Under the pieces are notes generated by a model that was given only the letters and a program-made list of their open reading frames with translations, was not told where the DNA came from and searched no databases. A stretch of 61,525 nt of DNA from CAWDLX01 sp046728155 (GTDB taxonomy: Bacteria > Actinomycetota > Actinomycetes > Mycobacteriales > Micromonosporaceae), in contig JBKPDY010000022.1 in NCBI GenBank assembly GCA_046728155.1, forward strand, positions 1 to 61,525, written 5' to 3'. Position numbers and translations under genes: made by a program. Positions 24,839 to 33,425 of the stretch are shown in pieces (the stretch's first letter is position 1; each line of letters starts with the position of its first letter).

Positions 24839-25354
24839 TCAGCGGCGGTCGTCGTGGTAGGAGCGGCTCCGCCAGGTCGCCCAGCGCCAGTGCCGCCCTA
24901 GCCCCAACACGAGGAAGAACAGCGGAATCGCGGGCCAGAAGAAGTGCGCTCCGCTGATGACCCAGAGCAGCGTGAGGGCGGCCGCGATCGTCACCACGAA
25001 GCCGGTGTGGGCGATCACGCCACGGGCACCGCCGCCGTAGCGCGGGTAGTTGCGCCGCCGGTACTCCCAGGGTCCCGGCCCCCAGCCCGGCGCTACGGAC
25101 GTTTCGGACCCACCCCGGCTTGCGCCGCTGCGGGTGGTACGGCCGAGTGCCTGCCCTGCCGGCAGGTCGGCCACGAACGGCGCCAGTTCATCGCGGTACT
25201 TGGCGGCGTAGATGGCGGCCAGCCGTTCGTCTCCCTCGGCGATGTCCAGCCGTCCCTCGCCGACCGCGTCCCTTACGATCGCCGCGATCTCCTCGCGCTC
25301 CGCGTCGGACGCGCGGGTGCGGGCTGCCGAACGATCCGCCGATTCGCTGCTCAT
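24839..25354 (-). CDS. DUF1707 (SHOCT-like) protein with two membrane helices
   Basis: A 171-residue protein. The N-terminal part has the DUF1707 pattern RASDAEREEIAAIVRDAVGE then GRLDIAEGDERLAAIYAAKY (residues about 12-55), a short helical hairpin found in many actinobacterial membrane proteins. A linker leads to two helices, VIAHTGFVVTIAAALTLLWV and FFWPAIPLFFLVLGLG (about 110-155). ATG at 25352-25354 is preceded by GGAGG; the longer frame upstream is not supported. It is divergent from the histidine kinase gene and may be functionally linked to it. Function unknown. Confidence 0.82.
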   Translation of the reverse strand: MSSESADRSAARTRASDAEREEIAAIVRDAVGEGRLDIAEGDERLAAIYAAKYRDELAPFVADLPAGQALGRTTRSGASRGGSETSVAPGWGPGPWEYRRRNYPRYGGGARGVIAHTGFVVTIAAALTLLWVISGAHFFWPAIPLFFLVLGLGRHWRWATWRSRSYHDDRR

Positions 25355-25527
25355 GATGAGCCTCCTTCGTTGTCGTGACCTCAACGGTCGTCCGCCGGGC
25401 GGATTCCCGCGTCGCACGCCGGATGACTTGTACGGTACGTCGGGAGGGTCAGGCGTGGCGGCGTTCCTACTCCCGGCGTAGTAGTCGGGATAGCCAACAC
25501 GGTGACGCCGTCGGCGTCGTGGTCCCC

Positions 25528-25533
25528 TACCGT
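25528..25533 (+). promoter_or_regulatory. -10 hexamer of a probable leaderless histidine kinase promoter
   Basis: TACCGT lies 6 nt before the GTG at 25540, chosen as the kinase start. No ribosome site is present between them. Confidence 0.35.
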
Positions 25534-25539
25534 TGCGAT

Positions 25540-26856
25540 GTGGACGCGGACTCGTCCGGAGCACGATGGACCGAGCGGGCACGGGCCCGCCGGGAGCAGG
25601 CGCGTCGGGCCCAGCGCCGATGGGAGGCATGGCCGTCGGACCAGGACGACGCCTCACTGGTGCCGTGGCCACGTCGCAGGGTCCGCGGCAGCAGCCTGTT
25701 CCTACCGCTATTGATCGCGTTCATCCAGATCGGCGGTACCAACATCGCCGCGTACCAGGCCGGGTCGGAGCCGGTGGCGGCCGCCTACGTCCTGCTGATC
25801 ATCGGACCGGCCGCATTGGTCTTCCGCCGGTCCCAGGCGCTGCTCGTGTACGCGATCACGCTCGCGGCCACCGTGCTCTACCTGGCCTTGAACCTGCCGC
25901 GGGGGCCATTTGCCCTGGCCGCCATCGTGGCGCTGTTCAGTGCCGTCCGACGGTCGAAGCCCGAGCTCATCTGGGCGGTGACCGGCGCCGCGTACGGCGG
26001 CTACGTGGCGTTGACGCTGCTATGGGGGTCGATCGGTGGCGTCGCCAGAGTCCGGCCGAATCTGGGCGGCTACCTGATCACCGCGATCGTCGCCGCCGTC
26101 GCGGTGACCCTGGCCGAAGCGGCCCGCATCCGCGGCCAGCACTTCCAGGAGATCGCCCGGGCCAGGGCGGAGGCGGCCCGGGCCCGGCAGGAGCAGTCGC
26201 GCCGCCAGGCCAGCGAGGAGCGCCTGCGCATCGCCCGCGAGCTGCACGACGTCGTCGGGCATCACCTATCGCTGATCAACGTACGAGCGGGCGTGGCGCT
26301 GCATCTCCTGGAGAGCCGGCCGGACGAGGTCCGCGGTGCGCTGGACGCCATCAAGGTCGCGAGCGCCGAGGCGCTACGGGAGGTGCGCGGAGTGCTGGCG
26401 ACGCTGCGTCCGACCGACGAGCAGGCTCCACGGACGCCGAGTCCCGGACTGTCCGATGTGGACCAGTTGGCCGAGGAGGCGGGCGCCGCCGGCCTGCAGG
26501 TCTCGGTTGTCCGGGAAGGCCCGGCCCGATCGGTACCGGCGGAAGTGGACCGGGCCGCGTACCGCATCGTGCAGGAGGCGCTGACCAACGTCCGTCGGCA
26601 CGCCGGAGCCGGAGCGACCGCGACGGTGGCGATCGGCTACGCGCCCCGGGCGCTGACGCTTCGGATCGAGGACACAGGCCGGGCGGATTCGTCCACATCG
26701 GACGGTACCGGGAACGGGATCCCGGGAATGAGCGAGCGGGCTGCGGCCCTGGGCGGAAGTCTGACCGCGGGCCCCGGACCGGGCGGCGGCTTCCTCGTCG
26801 AGGCCAGCCTGCCCACGATCGGATCCGCGGGTGTACCGGCCGAGGAGGTCGCATGA
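25540..26856 (+). CDS. two-component sensor histidine kinase (HisKA_3 family)
   Basis: A 438-residue membrane kinase of the NarL/DesK-type class. Four to six hydrophobic segments (about residues 55-200) form the sensor, without a large extracellular loop. A coiled stretch with many Ala/Arg follows. The phospho-accepting histidine is H236 in ARELHDVVGHHLSLINV. The ATPase domain shows AYRIVQEALTNVRRHA (N box) and GNGIPGMSERAAALGG (G2 box). Start GTG 25540 is chosen for its position after a -10-like hexamer; longer in-frame starts exist back to 25375. Its TGA overlaps the regulator ATG. Confidence 0.88.
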   Translation: MDADSSGARWTERARARREQARRAQRRWEAWPSDQDDASLVPWPRRRVRGSSLFLPLLIAFIQIGGTNIAAYQAGSEPVAAAYVLLIIGPAALVFRRSQALLVYAITLAATVLYLALNLPRGPFALAAIVALFSAVRRSKPELIWAVTGAAYGGYVALTLLWGSIGGVARVRPNLGGYLITAIVAAVAVTLAEAARIRGQHFQEIARARAEAARARQEQSRRQASEERLRIARELHDVVGHHLSLINVRAGVALHLLESRPDEVRGALDAIKVASAEALREVRGVLATLRPTDEQAPRTPSPGLSDVDQLAEEAGAAGLQVSVVREGPARSVPAEVDRAAYRIVQEALTNVRRHAGAGATATVAIGYAPRALTLRIEDTGRADSSTSDGTGNGIPGMSERAAALGGSLTAGPGPGGGFLVEASLPTIGSAGVPAEEVA

Positions 26857-27518
26857 TCCGGGTGTTGCTCGCCGACGACCAGGCGTTGGTCCGCGCCGGA
26901 TTCCGGGCCCTGCTCGACGCCGAGGAGGACATCGATGTGGTCGGTGAGGCCAGCGACGGCCTCGCCGCGGTCCGGCTGGCCCAGGCCACGCAACCCGATG
27001 TCGCACTCATGGACATCCGGATGCCCGGCGTGGACGGGCTCGAGGCGACCCGTCGCATCGCGGCCGATCCGCGGCTCTCCGACGTACGCATCATCATCCT
27101 GACCACATTCGACCTGGACGAGTACGTCTTCGAGGCGCTGCGGGTCGGTGCGAGCGGCTTCCTGGTCAAGGACACCGAACCGGTGGAGCTGTTGCGCGGT
27201 ATCCGGGCCGTGGCCGGGGGCGACGCGCTGCTCTCCCCCGGCGTTACCCGCCGCCTCATCGCGGAGTTCGCCGGCCGGGCCCGCACCCCCGCACCGCCCC
27301 GGGAGCTGGGCACGCTCACCGATCGGGAGAAGGAGGTAATGGCGCTGGTCGGAGCGGGGCTGTCCAATGAGGAGATAGCGACCAAGCTCTTTGTCAGTCC
27401 GGCGACGGCCAAGACGCACGTCAGCCGGGCGATGGTCAAGCTCGGCGCCCGCGACCGGGCTCAGCTCGTCGTCTTCGCCTACGAGGCGGGGCTGGTACGT
27501 CCCGGCTGGCTCGGCTGA
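26853..27518 (+). CDS. NarL/LuxR-family response regulator
   Basis: A 221-residue regulator, partner of the upstream kinase. The receiver domain has the acid pair D8/D9 (LLADDQ), the phosphorylated D54 (VALMDIRMPGVDG), T83 region (ILTTFD) and the conserved K in FLVKDT. The output domain is a LuxR HTH: LTDREKEVMALVGAGLSNEE then SPATAKTHVSRAMVKLG (about 155-205). ATG 26853 overlaps the kinase stop (ATGA) after GAGGAGG. Targets are unknown; a neighbouring DUF1707 gene is a candidate. Confidence 0.93.
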   Translation: MIRVLLADDQALVRAGFRALLDAEEDIDVVGEASDGLAAVRLAQATQPDVALMDIRMPGVDGLEATRRIAADPRLSDVRIIILTTFDLDEYVFEALRVGASGFLVKDTEPVELLRGIRAVAGGDALLSPGVTRRLIAEFAGRARTPAPPRELGTLTDREKEVMALVGAGLSNEEIATKLFVSPATAKTHVSRAMVKLGARDRAQLVVFAYEAGLVRPGWLG

Positions 27519-27539
27519 GGTCAGGTCTGCCCGGTGATC

Positions 27540-27758
27540 ATGCCTCGCCTCCGCGCTCGCTCCGCTGCTGCCACCCCGCGCAATGCTTCGTTGTTCGGCT
27601 CGCAAGCTCGCCGAAGCTGCTCCGCTTCGCTCCACGTCTCCGCAGGGGCCCCGGTACCCACCCCGCGAAGACGCTCCGCGTCGCTCCACGTCTTCGCGGG
27701 GACCCCGGGAAAGGCCTGACGGCCCTGCGATGCTCACTCGCTGTCGGCTCGGTCCTGC
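27540..27758 (-). repeat. dispersed coding-capable repeat, copy 3 (longest)
   Basis: This copy contains CTCGCCTCCGCGCTCGCT, two CACCCCGCG-type blocks, CTCCGCTTCGCTCCACGTCT and its variant, GGCCTGACGGCCCTGCGATG and CTCGCTGTCGGCTCGGTC. Within it CCCCGCGAAGACG (27661-27673) and CGTCTTCGCGGGG (27689-27701) form a perfect 13-bp hairpin. It lies between convergent genes and supplies the last codons of the DinB-like gene. Confidence 0.75.
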
Positions 27759-28399
27759 ATCTCCCAGGCGTGATCCAGCGCGTGCCAGGCGATCCGCCGG
27801 GCGGCGTACGCCGTTGTCCAGCCCTTCTCGACGGCCAGACCAGGACCTGTCGGGGATCCGATCACGTCGAGGATCGCCGCCCGCAGCTCTGCGATCGCGT
27901 CCGGGTCATCGATCGCGGGCTGCTTGTGCCGAATGCCGAGCTTGCGGGCGTAGGCCGCCTCGGCGCCGAGCACGTGGTCGAGCATCGCGTCCCGGTCGCG
28001 CCCACCGCCGCGCGGGCCCTTGCGTAACCGCGGCGGCGTGACCGTGGCGATGTCATCCAGGACGCCCCAGGCCGCACTGACCAGAGTGGACAGTCGACGA
28101 GCCCGTGCGGCGGTGACCTTCGTCCGCTCAGCCTCGGCGGCGATGCTCGGGGCGCCGAAGTTCGTGGTCGCGTCGCCGGTCAGGTGCTCGACGACCTCGA
28201 TCGTGTCGGCGATGGTCGACGGGAACGCCAAGCCCGCCCGCGCCGCCACGGCGGCGTACCGGGGCGCGTACGCCGCGAGCGTTTCGAGCGCGTCCTCCTC
28301 GTGCCTGGCCGCGCGGCTCCATCCGGCCCAGTCGAGTGCGGAGGCGAAGACCTTCGTCGTACCCGTCTCGACGATCACCGCCAGCGACGAACGCGCCAT
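27734..28399 (-). CDS. DinB-like protein
   Basis: A 221-residue soluble helical protein. The opening VIVETGTTKVFASALDWAGW and the closing RIAWHALDHAWEMQDR, together with AMLDHVLGAEAAYARKLG, fit a common actinobacterial family that folds as a DinB-like four-helix bundle, where histidines bind a metal. Enzymatic role is unknown. Start ATG 28397-28399; an ATG four codons upstream is also possible. The last residues (DRADSE) are encoded by the dispersed repeat copy 3. It is convergent with the response regulator. Confidence 0.65.
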   Translation of the reverse strand: MARSSLAVIVETGTTKVFASALDWAGWSRAARHEEDALETLAAYAPRYAAVAARAGLAFPSTIADTIEVVEHLTGDATTNFGAPSIAAEAERTKVTAARARRLSTLVSAAWGVLDDIATVTPPRLRKGPRGGGRDRDAMLDHVLGAEAAYARKLGIRHKQPAIDDPDAIAELRAAILDVIGSPTGPGLAVEKGWTTAYAARRIAWHALDHAWEMQDRADSE

Positions 28400-28894
28400 G
28401 GTCTGGATCATCGCACGGTCGGCCGCTCGCGGCCCGATCAGCGGCGCCGACGCGGCGAACGCGCCGCGAGCAGCAACGACCCCTGGGTAAGCGCGAACGC
28501 GCCAGCCAGCTGGACAGGCTGACATTCCCCAGGGGTCGCGGTAGCTGTCTGGTATTCGCCGGGCCGCTGAGCGGCTCGACGGGTCGAGTCCAACGGACAG
28601 CGGCTAGCGGACAGCCACCTCACGAGTCCGGTTGCTACACAACTTTGGACCACCTCCCTTCACGTGTACCGGAAAGCTTAGGCACCACACCGGTCTCTAG
28701 CAAACGCCTTTCGAATCTCCATCCGCCTGGGTGCGAAATCGCCACAGCCCTTCGCACCCGCCTCGCTGGCCCCGGACATCAGCGATCCGCAATCTCGTGG
28801 CCGACGGGCACTAGTCACCCCACGAAGTCGCTCGCTGCGCTCACGACTCCGCGAGGACCCCGACTAAACTGAAGGCGACCGCCGGAGGTGGGTC
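28400..28894. other. intergenic region with a partial repeat
   Basis: About 495 bases without a convincing gene. From 28814 to 28864 it carries a partial relative of the dispersed repeat (CACCCCACGAAGTCG, then CGACTCCGCGAGGACCCC), again able to form a hairpin. The rest shows no domain-bearing frame. A GGAGG ribosome site for the next gene lies at the right edge. Confidence 0.5.
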
Positions 28895-29554
28895 ATGGGT
28901 ACGCAGGAGCCGCCGAACTCGGGCGGCGAGCCAGCGGAGACCGGCGCGGCGGAGGCAAACGTACCGCCGAGCAAGCGTGACGTCGGCGATGATGCCGAAC
29001 CAGTCCCGTTAAACGATGATGCCGATCCAGTCCCGTCATCGGACCCGGGTCCGGACCGGATCGTTGCCGCGGGATCGGATGACCCGACCGGCGACCCTGT
29101 TGATCACGCCAGTTCGACGATAAACCCGGCCGGCGCGGAGGCCAGAACTGATCCGACGAGCGGCGCGCAAGGCGCGGATCCAGCGGCCGGCACGGGTGGA
29201 GCCGCCACCCGGGACGAGGTCGGGCCCGGGTGGCTCGAGCTTCCGGAGCCGGATCGCAAGCTGCCGGAACGGATGCCCGAAACCCGGCATGGGCGCAACC
29301 TGCCCCCGGACGAGCCGGCGGCCCGGTTCCACGCACGAGAGCGGCCGCAGCGATACGCGACCGGGATCGGTCAGCGGCAGCCGACCCGACCCCTCGATCC
29401 CATCCAGCCGTACATGCCGCCGCCGGTTGCCCGCCGTCGACGCAGTGACTGGCCAGTGATGATCTTCGTTATGGTGATCGCCGGGCTGATCATGGTCGGT
29501 TGCTGCCTCGCCGGGTTCGCGTTGTACACCGCATACAATCCATTCACCAGGTAG
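28895..29554 (+). CDS. membrane protein with long disordered N-terminus
   Basis: A 219-residue protein. Residues 1-180 are rich in Pro, Asp, Glu, Gly and Ala and look disordered. An imperfect repeat DDAEPVPLN/DDADPVPSS lies at about 31-48. One membrane helix, WPVMIFVMVIAGLIMVGCCL (about 187-206), is near the C-terminus, so a tail-anchored orientation with a cytosolic N-terminus is likely. ATG 28895 is preceded by GGAGG. No family recognised. Confidence 0.7.
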   Translation: MGTQEPPNSGGEPAETGAAEANVPPSKRDVGDDAEPVPLNDDADPVPSSDPGPDRIVAAGSDDPTGDPVDHASSTINPAGAEARTDPTSGAQGADPAAGTGGAATRDEVGPGWLELPEPDRKLPERMPETRHGRNLPPDEPAARFHARERPQRYATGIGQRQPTRPLDPIQPYMPPPVARRRRSDWPVMIFVMVIAGLIMVGCCLAGFALYTAYNPFTR

Positions 29555-29695
29555 GTCCTGGTCGGCCGCGATCGCCGTCCAGGGATCCAAAGCGACCGCA
29601 TGCGTCGTTTTGCCCAAACCCAGATCTCGCAACCCCAAAACGATCTCTGCTGAGTCCACAATGGATGCTGGAAGCCGCTGGGCCGGCGGCTGCGG

Positions 29696-29790
29696 ACTCT
29701 GCCTGACCCAACCGACCAGAACCGGTGGCTGGGGAGTCCCGGGTCCGCCACGGCGACTCCGCATGACCCAACCGAGCGGAACCGATGGCG
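29696..29790. repeat. imperfect 59-bp tandem repeat
   Basis: TGACCCAACCGA occurs at 29705 and again at 29764 within similar flanks (ACTCYGC before, GAACCG.TGGC after). The region lies between convergent genes and no gene is assigned to it. Confidence 0.5.
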
Positions 29791-29794
29791 GACC

Positions 29795-32170
29795 TCAGAC
29801 CGCGGCGACCTCGCGCAACTCCACCAGAGCATGGCCGGCCACGGCGAGGTGCTTCCTCGCCCACGCGAGGACCTGTTCCTGCTGCGTGAACAGGATGATC
29901 TGGCGGTCGGCGGATGCGGCCTGGAGCAGTTCCAACAACTGTGCCGTCCGGAGCGGGTCCGCGTGCACGGTCACCTCGTCGAGGAGCAGCGGGCACCGGA
30001 CGCCGGGGGTGGCGAGGTGCTCGGCCAGGGCGAACCGCAGCATCAGGTAGATCTGCTCCGCCGATCCGTAGGAGAGTCGACCCGCGTCCCGCCAGCGGCC
30101 CGCCGGCCCCCGTACCCGGACCCGCAGCTGTTCGGGGTCGACGACGACCTCGGTGTAGCGGCCGGCGGTCGTCCGCGGCAGCCAGGCCCGGACGGCTTCG
30201 GCGAGCCGGGGCGCGATGGTCCGGTGGGCGGTTTCTTCGGCCCGCTGCAGGAACGTGCGGGTCAACGCCAACGTCTCGTCGAGCCGGCGGAGCCGGGTCA
30301 GCTCGGCCTCGGCCCGGCTCAGCTCCTCCTCAGCGTCGGCGACCTGCATCACGCCGGCCAGCCATTCGTTCAGCAACGCGTCGGCGCCGTGAGCCGCTTG
30401 CGCCGCCGCCACGGCGGCGGCGCGTAACGACTCGAGCCCCTCATGATCGGTACTATCCACTGTGGACTCGGCAATGTTCACAACCAACCGGTCGGCGCGC
30501 TGCTCGGCGGCGACTGCCCGTTGTTCGATGACGGCAAGGCTCTCACCACGCAGGAGGGCCTCCAACTTCGCCGTGTCGCGAACATACCGAGCGCGGGACT
30601 CGCCCGCGACGAGCTGGTCGCGTTGCCAGGCCCGCAGAGCCGACTCCGCCTCCGCCGGCGTCTCCGCTGTGACCCCAGCGGCACGGGCGGCCGACCGGAG
30701 GCGATCAGCCCGGGCCAGCTCGCGCTCGCGGCGCCACTGCTCGTCCCGGAGCTGGAACGCCCGCCGCTGCGCCTGACGGTGGGCCAGTTCCCGCAGCGCC
30801 GACGAGTCCGTCGACAACCCGGCGACGGCCGCCGTGGCGAGGGCCCCCTCGCGGCGGATCCGGGCCGCGGCTGCTTCGGCCCTGACGGCGGCCATCCGAT
30901 GTTCGGCGGCGGCAAGCCCGCGCCGGGCAAGGGCGATGCGCCCGCCGGCCCGACCGAATGCCACGACCGCGACACTCGCAACCAGTCCACCGGTGATGGC
31001 CGCAACGGCACCGACCAGCCGTGGACCGGAAGCCAGAACGAACAAGCCGATCGCGATCACCAGGAGACCGGCCGCCACCAACGCGCTGGCTCGCACGCGG
31101 GCCCGCGTCGCCCGCCCCAGCCTGGAGCGGGCGTCTTCGACCTGAGCACCGATCGTCGGGTCGGGCTCCGGCGGCGTCGCGTCGATCGCCCGGGCCAGGT
31201 CGTAAAGCTCCTCCTCCGCGACGATGCCAACATCATCATCCGGACCGGCCCGGCCGTCATCGGGTGCATCCGGATCGGAGCCGGAGAGGGCGGCGGCCAC
31301 CAGGGCAAGGGTCTCGGCAGAGGGCGCCCGGGGTGGCGTGGCACCCGACAGGCTCGCGGCGACGTCGGCCGCGTCGTCGGCGAGCCGTCGCGCCCGACGG
31401 GCGGCATCGGCCGCGTCAGCAGCCTCGCGAAGACGGACCGCGTGTTCGGCATCGATCGCCGTCGTTCGCAGGCGGTCGACGTCGAGCAGGCGGCGTTCGT
31501 ACTCAGCATGGTCCGCCCGCGCCCGCTCCAGTGCGGTGGCGGCGAGCTGGACGGCCTGCAGGGTAAGCCGTAGTGGTCGTTTCGGCGCCCGATCGCTGCC
31601 GACATGATCGGCCTGGAACCGATCGATCAGCCGGAGCGCCGCCGCGGCGGTGTGATCGGCTGCCGCGGTCGAGGCCGCACGTTGCAGGTGGGTCTGCAGA
31701 CCGTCGGCCCGGCTCAGCACGTCGAGAACCTGCCCTTGACCGACGCACGCGGTGGCGCGGAATGACGCCCGGTCCAGCCCCAGCCAACGCGCGGCGTCCG
31801 GTGCGCCGTCGTGCATGATCTCGGCCGAACAGTCACGACCGAGCTCCAGATCGACCGCGTCGCAGTCCACCTTGCCGTCCAGGTCCTGGCGGATCTCAAC
31901 CTGGCGGCCGTCGTCCAGGAGCAGGCGGCCGCTGACCAGCCAGTCGGGCCGGTCCCACGGCCGGTGTCGAGCAGCGAACTCCCGCTCGTCCGGGCTCAGG
32001 CCGCCGGGGCCGCGACGCCGGCCGCACAGGGCGGCGTAGACGGCGGCGTGCCAGGTGGACTTCGCCGACTCGTTGGGACCGTGGACGACGGTCATCATGT
32101 CGGCGAACTCGAGCGTCTCGCCGACCAGCGGTCCGAACGCGTGGGCGGTGACCGACCGGATCAGCATCAC
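29795..32170 (-). CDS. YhaN-like AAA ATPase with coiled coils and membrane hairpin
   Basis: A 791-residue SMC/Rad50-like ATPase. Walker A is HGPNESAKST (residues 30-39). The signature-like segment LSYGSAEQIYLMLRFAL and Walker B with PLLLDEVTVHADPLR are at the C-terminus, as in split ABC heads joined by coiled coils. The middle is long Ala/Arg/Glu helix. Two adjacent hydrophobic helices (SALVAAGLLVIAIGLFVLAS and VGAVAAITGGLVASVAVVAF, about 395-445) suggest membrane attachment, as in YhaN rather than SbcC. GTG start overlaps the stop of the metallophosphoesterase gene. It probably acts on DNA ends with that partner. Confidence 0.85.
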   Translation of the reverse strand: MMLIRSVTAHAFGPLVGETLEFADMMTVVHGPNESAKSTWHAAVYAALCGRRRGPGGLSPDEREFAARHRPWDRPDWLVSGRLLLDDGRQVEIRQDLDGKVDCDAVDLELGRDCSAEIMHDGAPDAARWLGLDRASFRATACVGQGQVLDVLSRADGLQTHLQRAASTAAADHTAAAALRLIDRFQADHVGSDRAPKRPLRLTLQAVQLAATALERARADHAEYERRLLDVDRLRTTAIDAEHAVRLREAADAADAARRARRLADDAADVAASLSGATPPRAPSAETLALVAAALSGSDPDAPDDGRAGPDDDVGIVAEEELYDLARAIDATPPEPDPTIGAQVEDARSRLGRATRARVRASALVAAGLLVIAIGLFVLASGPRLVGAVAAITGGLVASVAVVAFGRAGGRIALARRGLAAAEHRMAAVRAEAAAARIRREGALATAAVAGLSTDSSALRELAHRQAQRRAFQLRDEQWRRERELARADRLRSAARAAGVTAETPAEAESALRAWQRDQLVAGESRARYVRDTAKLEALLRGESLAVIEQRAVAAEQRADRLVVNIAESTVDSTDHEGLESLRAAAVAAAQAAHGADALLNEWLAGVMQVADAEEELSRAEAELTRLRRLDETLALTRTFLQRAEETAHRTIAPRLAEAVRAWLPRTTAGRYTEVVVDPEQLRVRVRGPAGRWRDAGRLSYGSAEQIYLMLRFALAEHLATPGVRCPLLLDEVTVHADPLRTAQLLELLQAASADRQIILFTQQEQVLAWARKHLAVAGHALVELREVAAV
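30456..30466. repeat. TCCACWGTGGA palindrome
   Basis: TCCACTGTGGA, inside the YhaN-like ATPase gene. Confidence 0.7.
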
Positions 32171-33267
32171 TGGACCGCCAGGTCGGCCCGACCGTCGAGA
32201 GCGCGCAGCCCGGTCACCAACACGCGGTGGCGCTGGCGGTCGTCGAGTTCTGCTGCCCGGACATCGCGGACGAACTGTCCGCGTACGGTCTGCTCCTGCG
32301 CGATGAGATCGAGGTCGTAGTCGACGTGGATCTCGCCGAGCCGGACGACCAAGGCGACCAGGTGTGGCGCCACACCGTCCAGATCCCGCGTGTCAACGTC
32401 GATCGCCGGGCCGACATCGCCCCGCAGGGTCACCCGGACGGTCCCCGTGCGCTCGGCGAGGCATGCCGCGACCCGCTCGCGAACCTCACCGGAGTGCCTG
32501 ACACCGGTCAGGTCGACAGTCATGTCTGACACGTCTGATACGGATACCCGATGCCGTTGCCGGGTTACCCGTCCCTGCTGGTCGACGGCCACCAGAACGG
32601 CGCCACGATCGCCGTGTTCACCGAAGGTCAGCGGCTCCGGGTTCCCCGGATAGGTGTGGTGGGGACCGTCGCGCGGAGCGTGGAAATGCCCGACCAGGGC
32701 GTGGTGCAGGCCGGCGTCCGGTACCTGGGTTGCCCGGAACGGTGCGTGCGGAACCGTGCCGTCGATCTGGTGGGCCAGGTCGCCCTGCTCCGACCCGTGG
32801 AACAAGCCGATGTGGACACCGGGTCCGCGTACTCGGAAGCCCGAGCCGAGAAAGCCCGGCGTGCGCGCCGGGGCGCGATGCGCCGCACCCCAGATCGTGA
32901 AGCCGTCCGCCAGCTCGTACGGGTGCAGCACCGGCTCGGTGAAGACGTGCACGTTATCCGTCCAGCGAGCCTGCCGGTACAGGCTGGCCGGGCCGAACCA
33001 GTCATGGTTGCCGGGCGCCAGGAGCACCGGTGTCGGGTGCAGCGTTGCGAACGACTCGCGGAGAAAGGCCATCGTGTCGGGCGTGAAGCGCTCCTGTTCG
33101 TACAGGTCGCCGGCGCAGCAGACTGCGTCGACGCGGAGCGACTGGGCGAGCCCAGCGATGCGCGTCAGACACTCCCGGAGCGCCCGACGGCGCGCCCGCG
33201 ACACGAGGCGATCGGCCCATGCGAATGGGGCGTCCAGGTGCAGATCGGCGAAGAACAGCAGCCGCAT
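32167..33267 (-). CDS. SbcD/Mre11-like metallophosphoesterase
   Basis: A 366-residue predicted nuclease. Metal-binding motifs run in the family order: FFADLHLD (D8, H10), VCCAGDLYEQ, LAPGNHDWFG, HIGLFHGSEQGD and LVGHFHAPRDG. The C-terminal third is a capping domain. ATG 33265-33267 follows GGAGGGACCG; the frame upstream is not used. It is coupled (GTGA overlap) to the YhaN-like ATPase, forming a two-gene unit equivalent to YhaM/YhaO-YhaN or SbcD-SbcC. Role in DNA-end processing is inferred from the family. Confidence 0.88.
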   Translation of the reverse strand: MRLLFFADLHLDAPFAWADRLVSRARRRALRECLTRIAGLAQSLRVDAVCCAGDLYEQERFTPDTMAFLRESFATLHPTPVLLAPGNHDWFGPASLYRQARWTDNVHVFTEPVLHPYELADGFTIWGAAHRAPARTPGFLGSGFRVRGPGVHIGLFHGSEQGDLAHQIDGTVPHAPFRATQVPDAGLHHALVGHFHAPRDGPHHTYPGNPEPLTFGEHGDRGAVLVAVDQQGRVTRQRHRVSVSDVSDMTVDLTGVRHSGEVRERVAACLAERTGTVRVTLRGDVGPAIDVDTRDLDGVAPHLVALVVRLGEIHVDYDLDLIAQEQTVRGQFVRDVRAAELDDRQRHRVLVTGLRALDGRADLAVQ

Positions 33268-33412
33268 CGGTCCCTCCGGTATCGGTCGCACCGACTGTGA
33301 CAGATGGATGCGACACTTTCCTCCGGCGTGCGGTCCGACACCCCCGGACAAGCGAGACCCATCCGTAACCCTGGCCACGCCGACCGGCGTAGGCAACGGT
33401 CGGGTGACGTGA

Positions 33413-33418
33413 CATCCT
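33413..33418 (+). promoter_or_regulatory. -10-like hexamer of a possible leaderless promoter
   Basis: CATCCT lies 7 nt before the GTG at 33426. No ribosome site is seen in between. Confidence 0.25.
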
Positions 33419-33425
33419 CGCAAAC

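Noticed and set aside
29795..33267. Classical sbcCD
   Set aside because: The ATPase has a central membrane hairpin and no CxxC zinc hook, so the YhaN-like description is safer.
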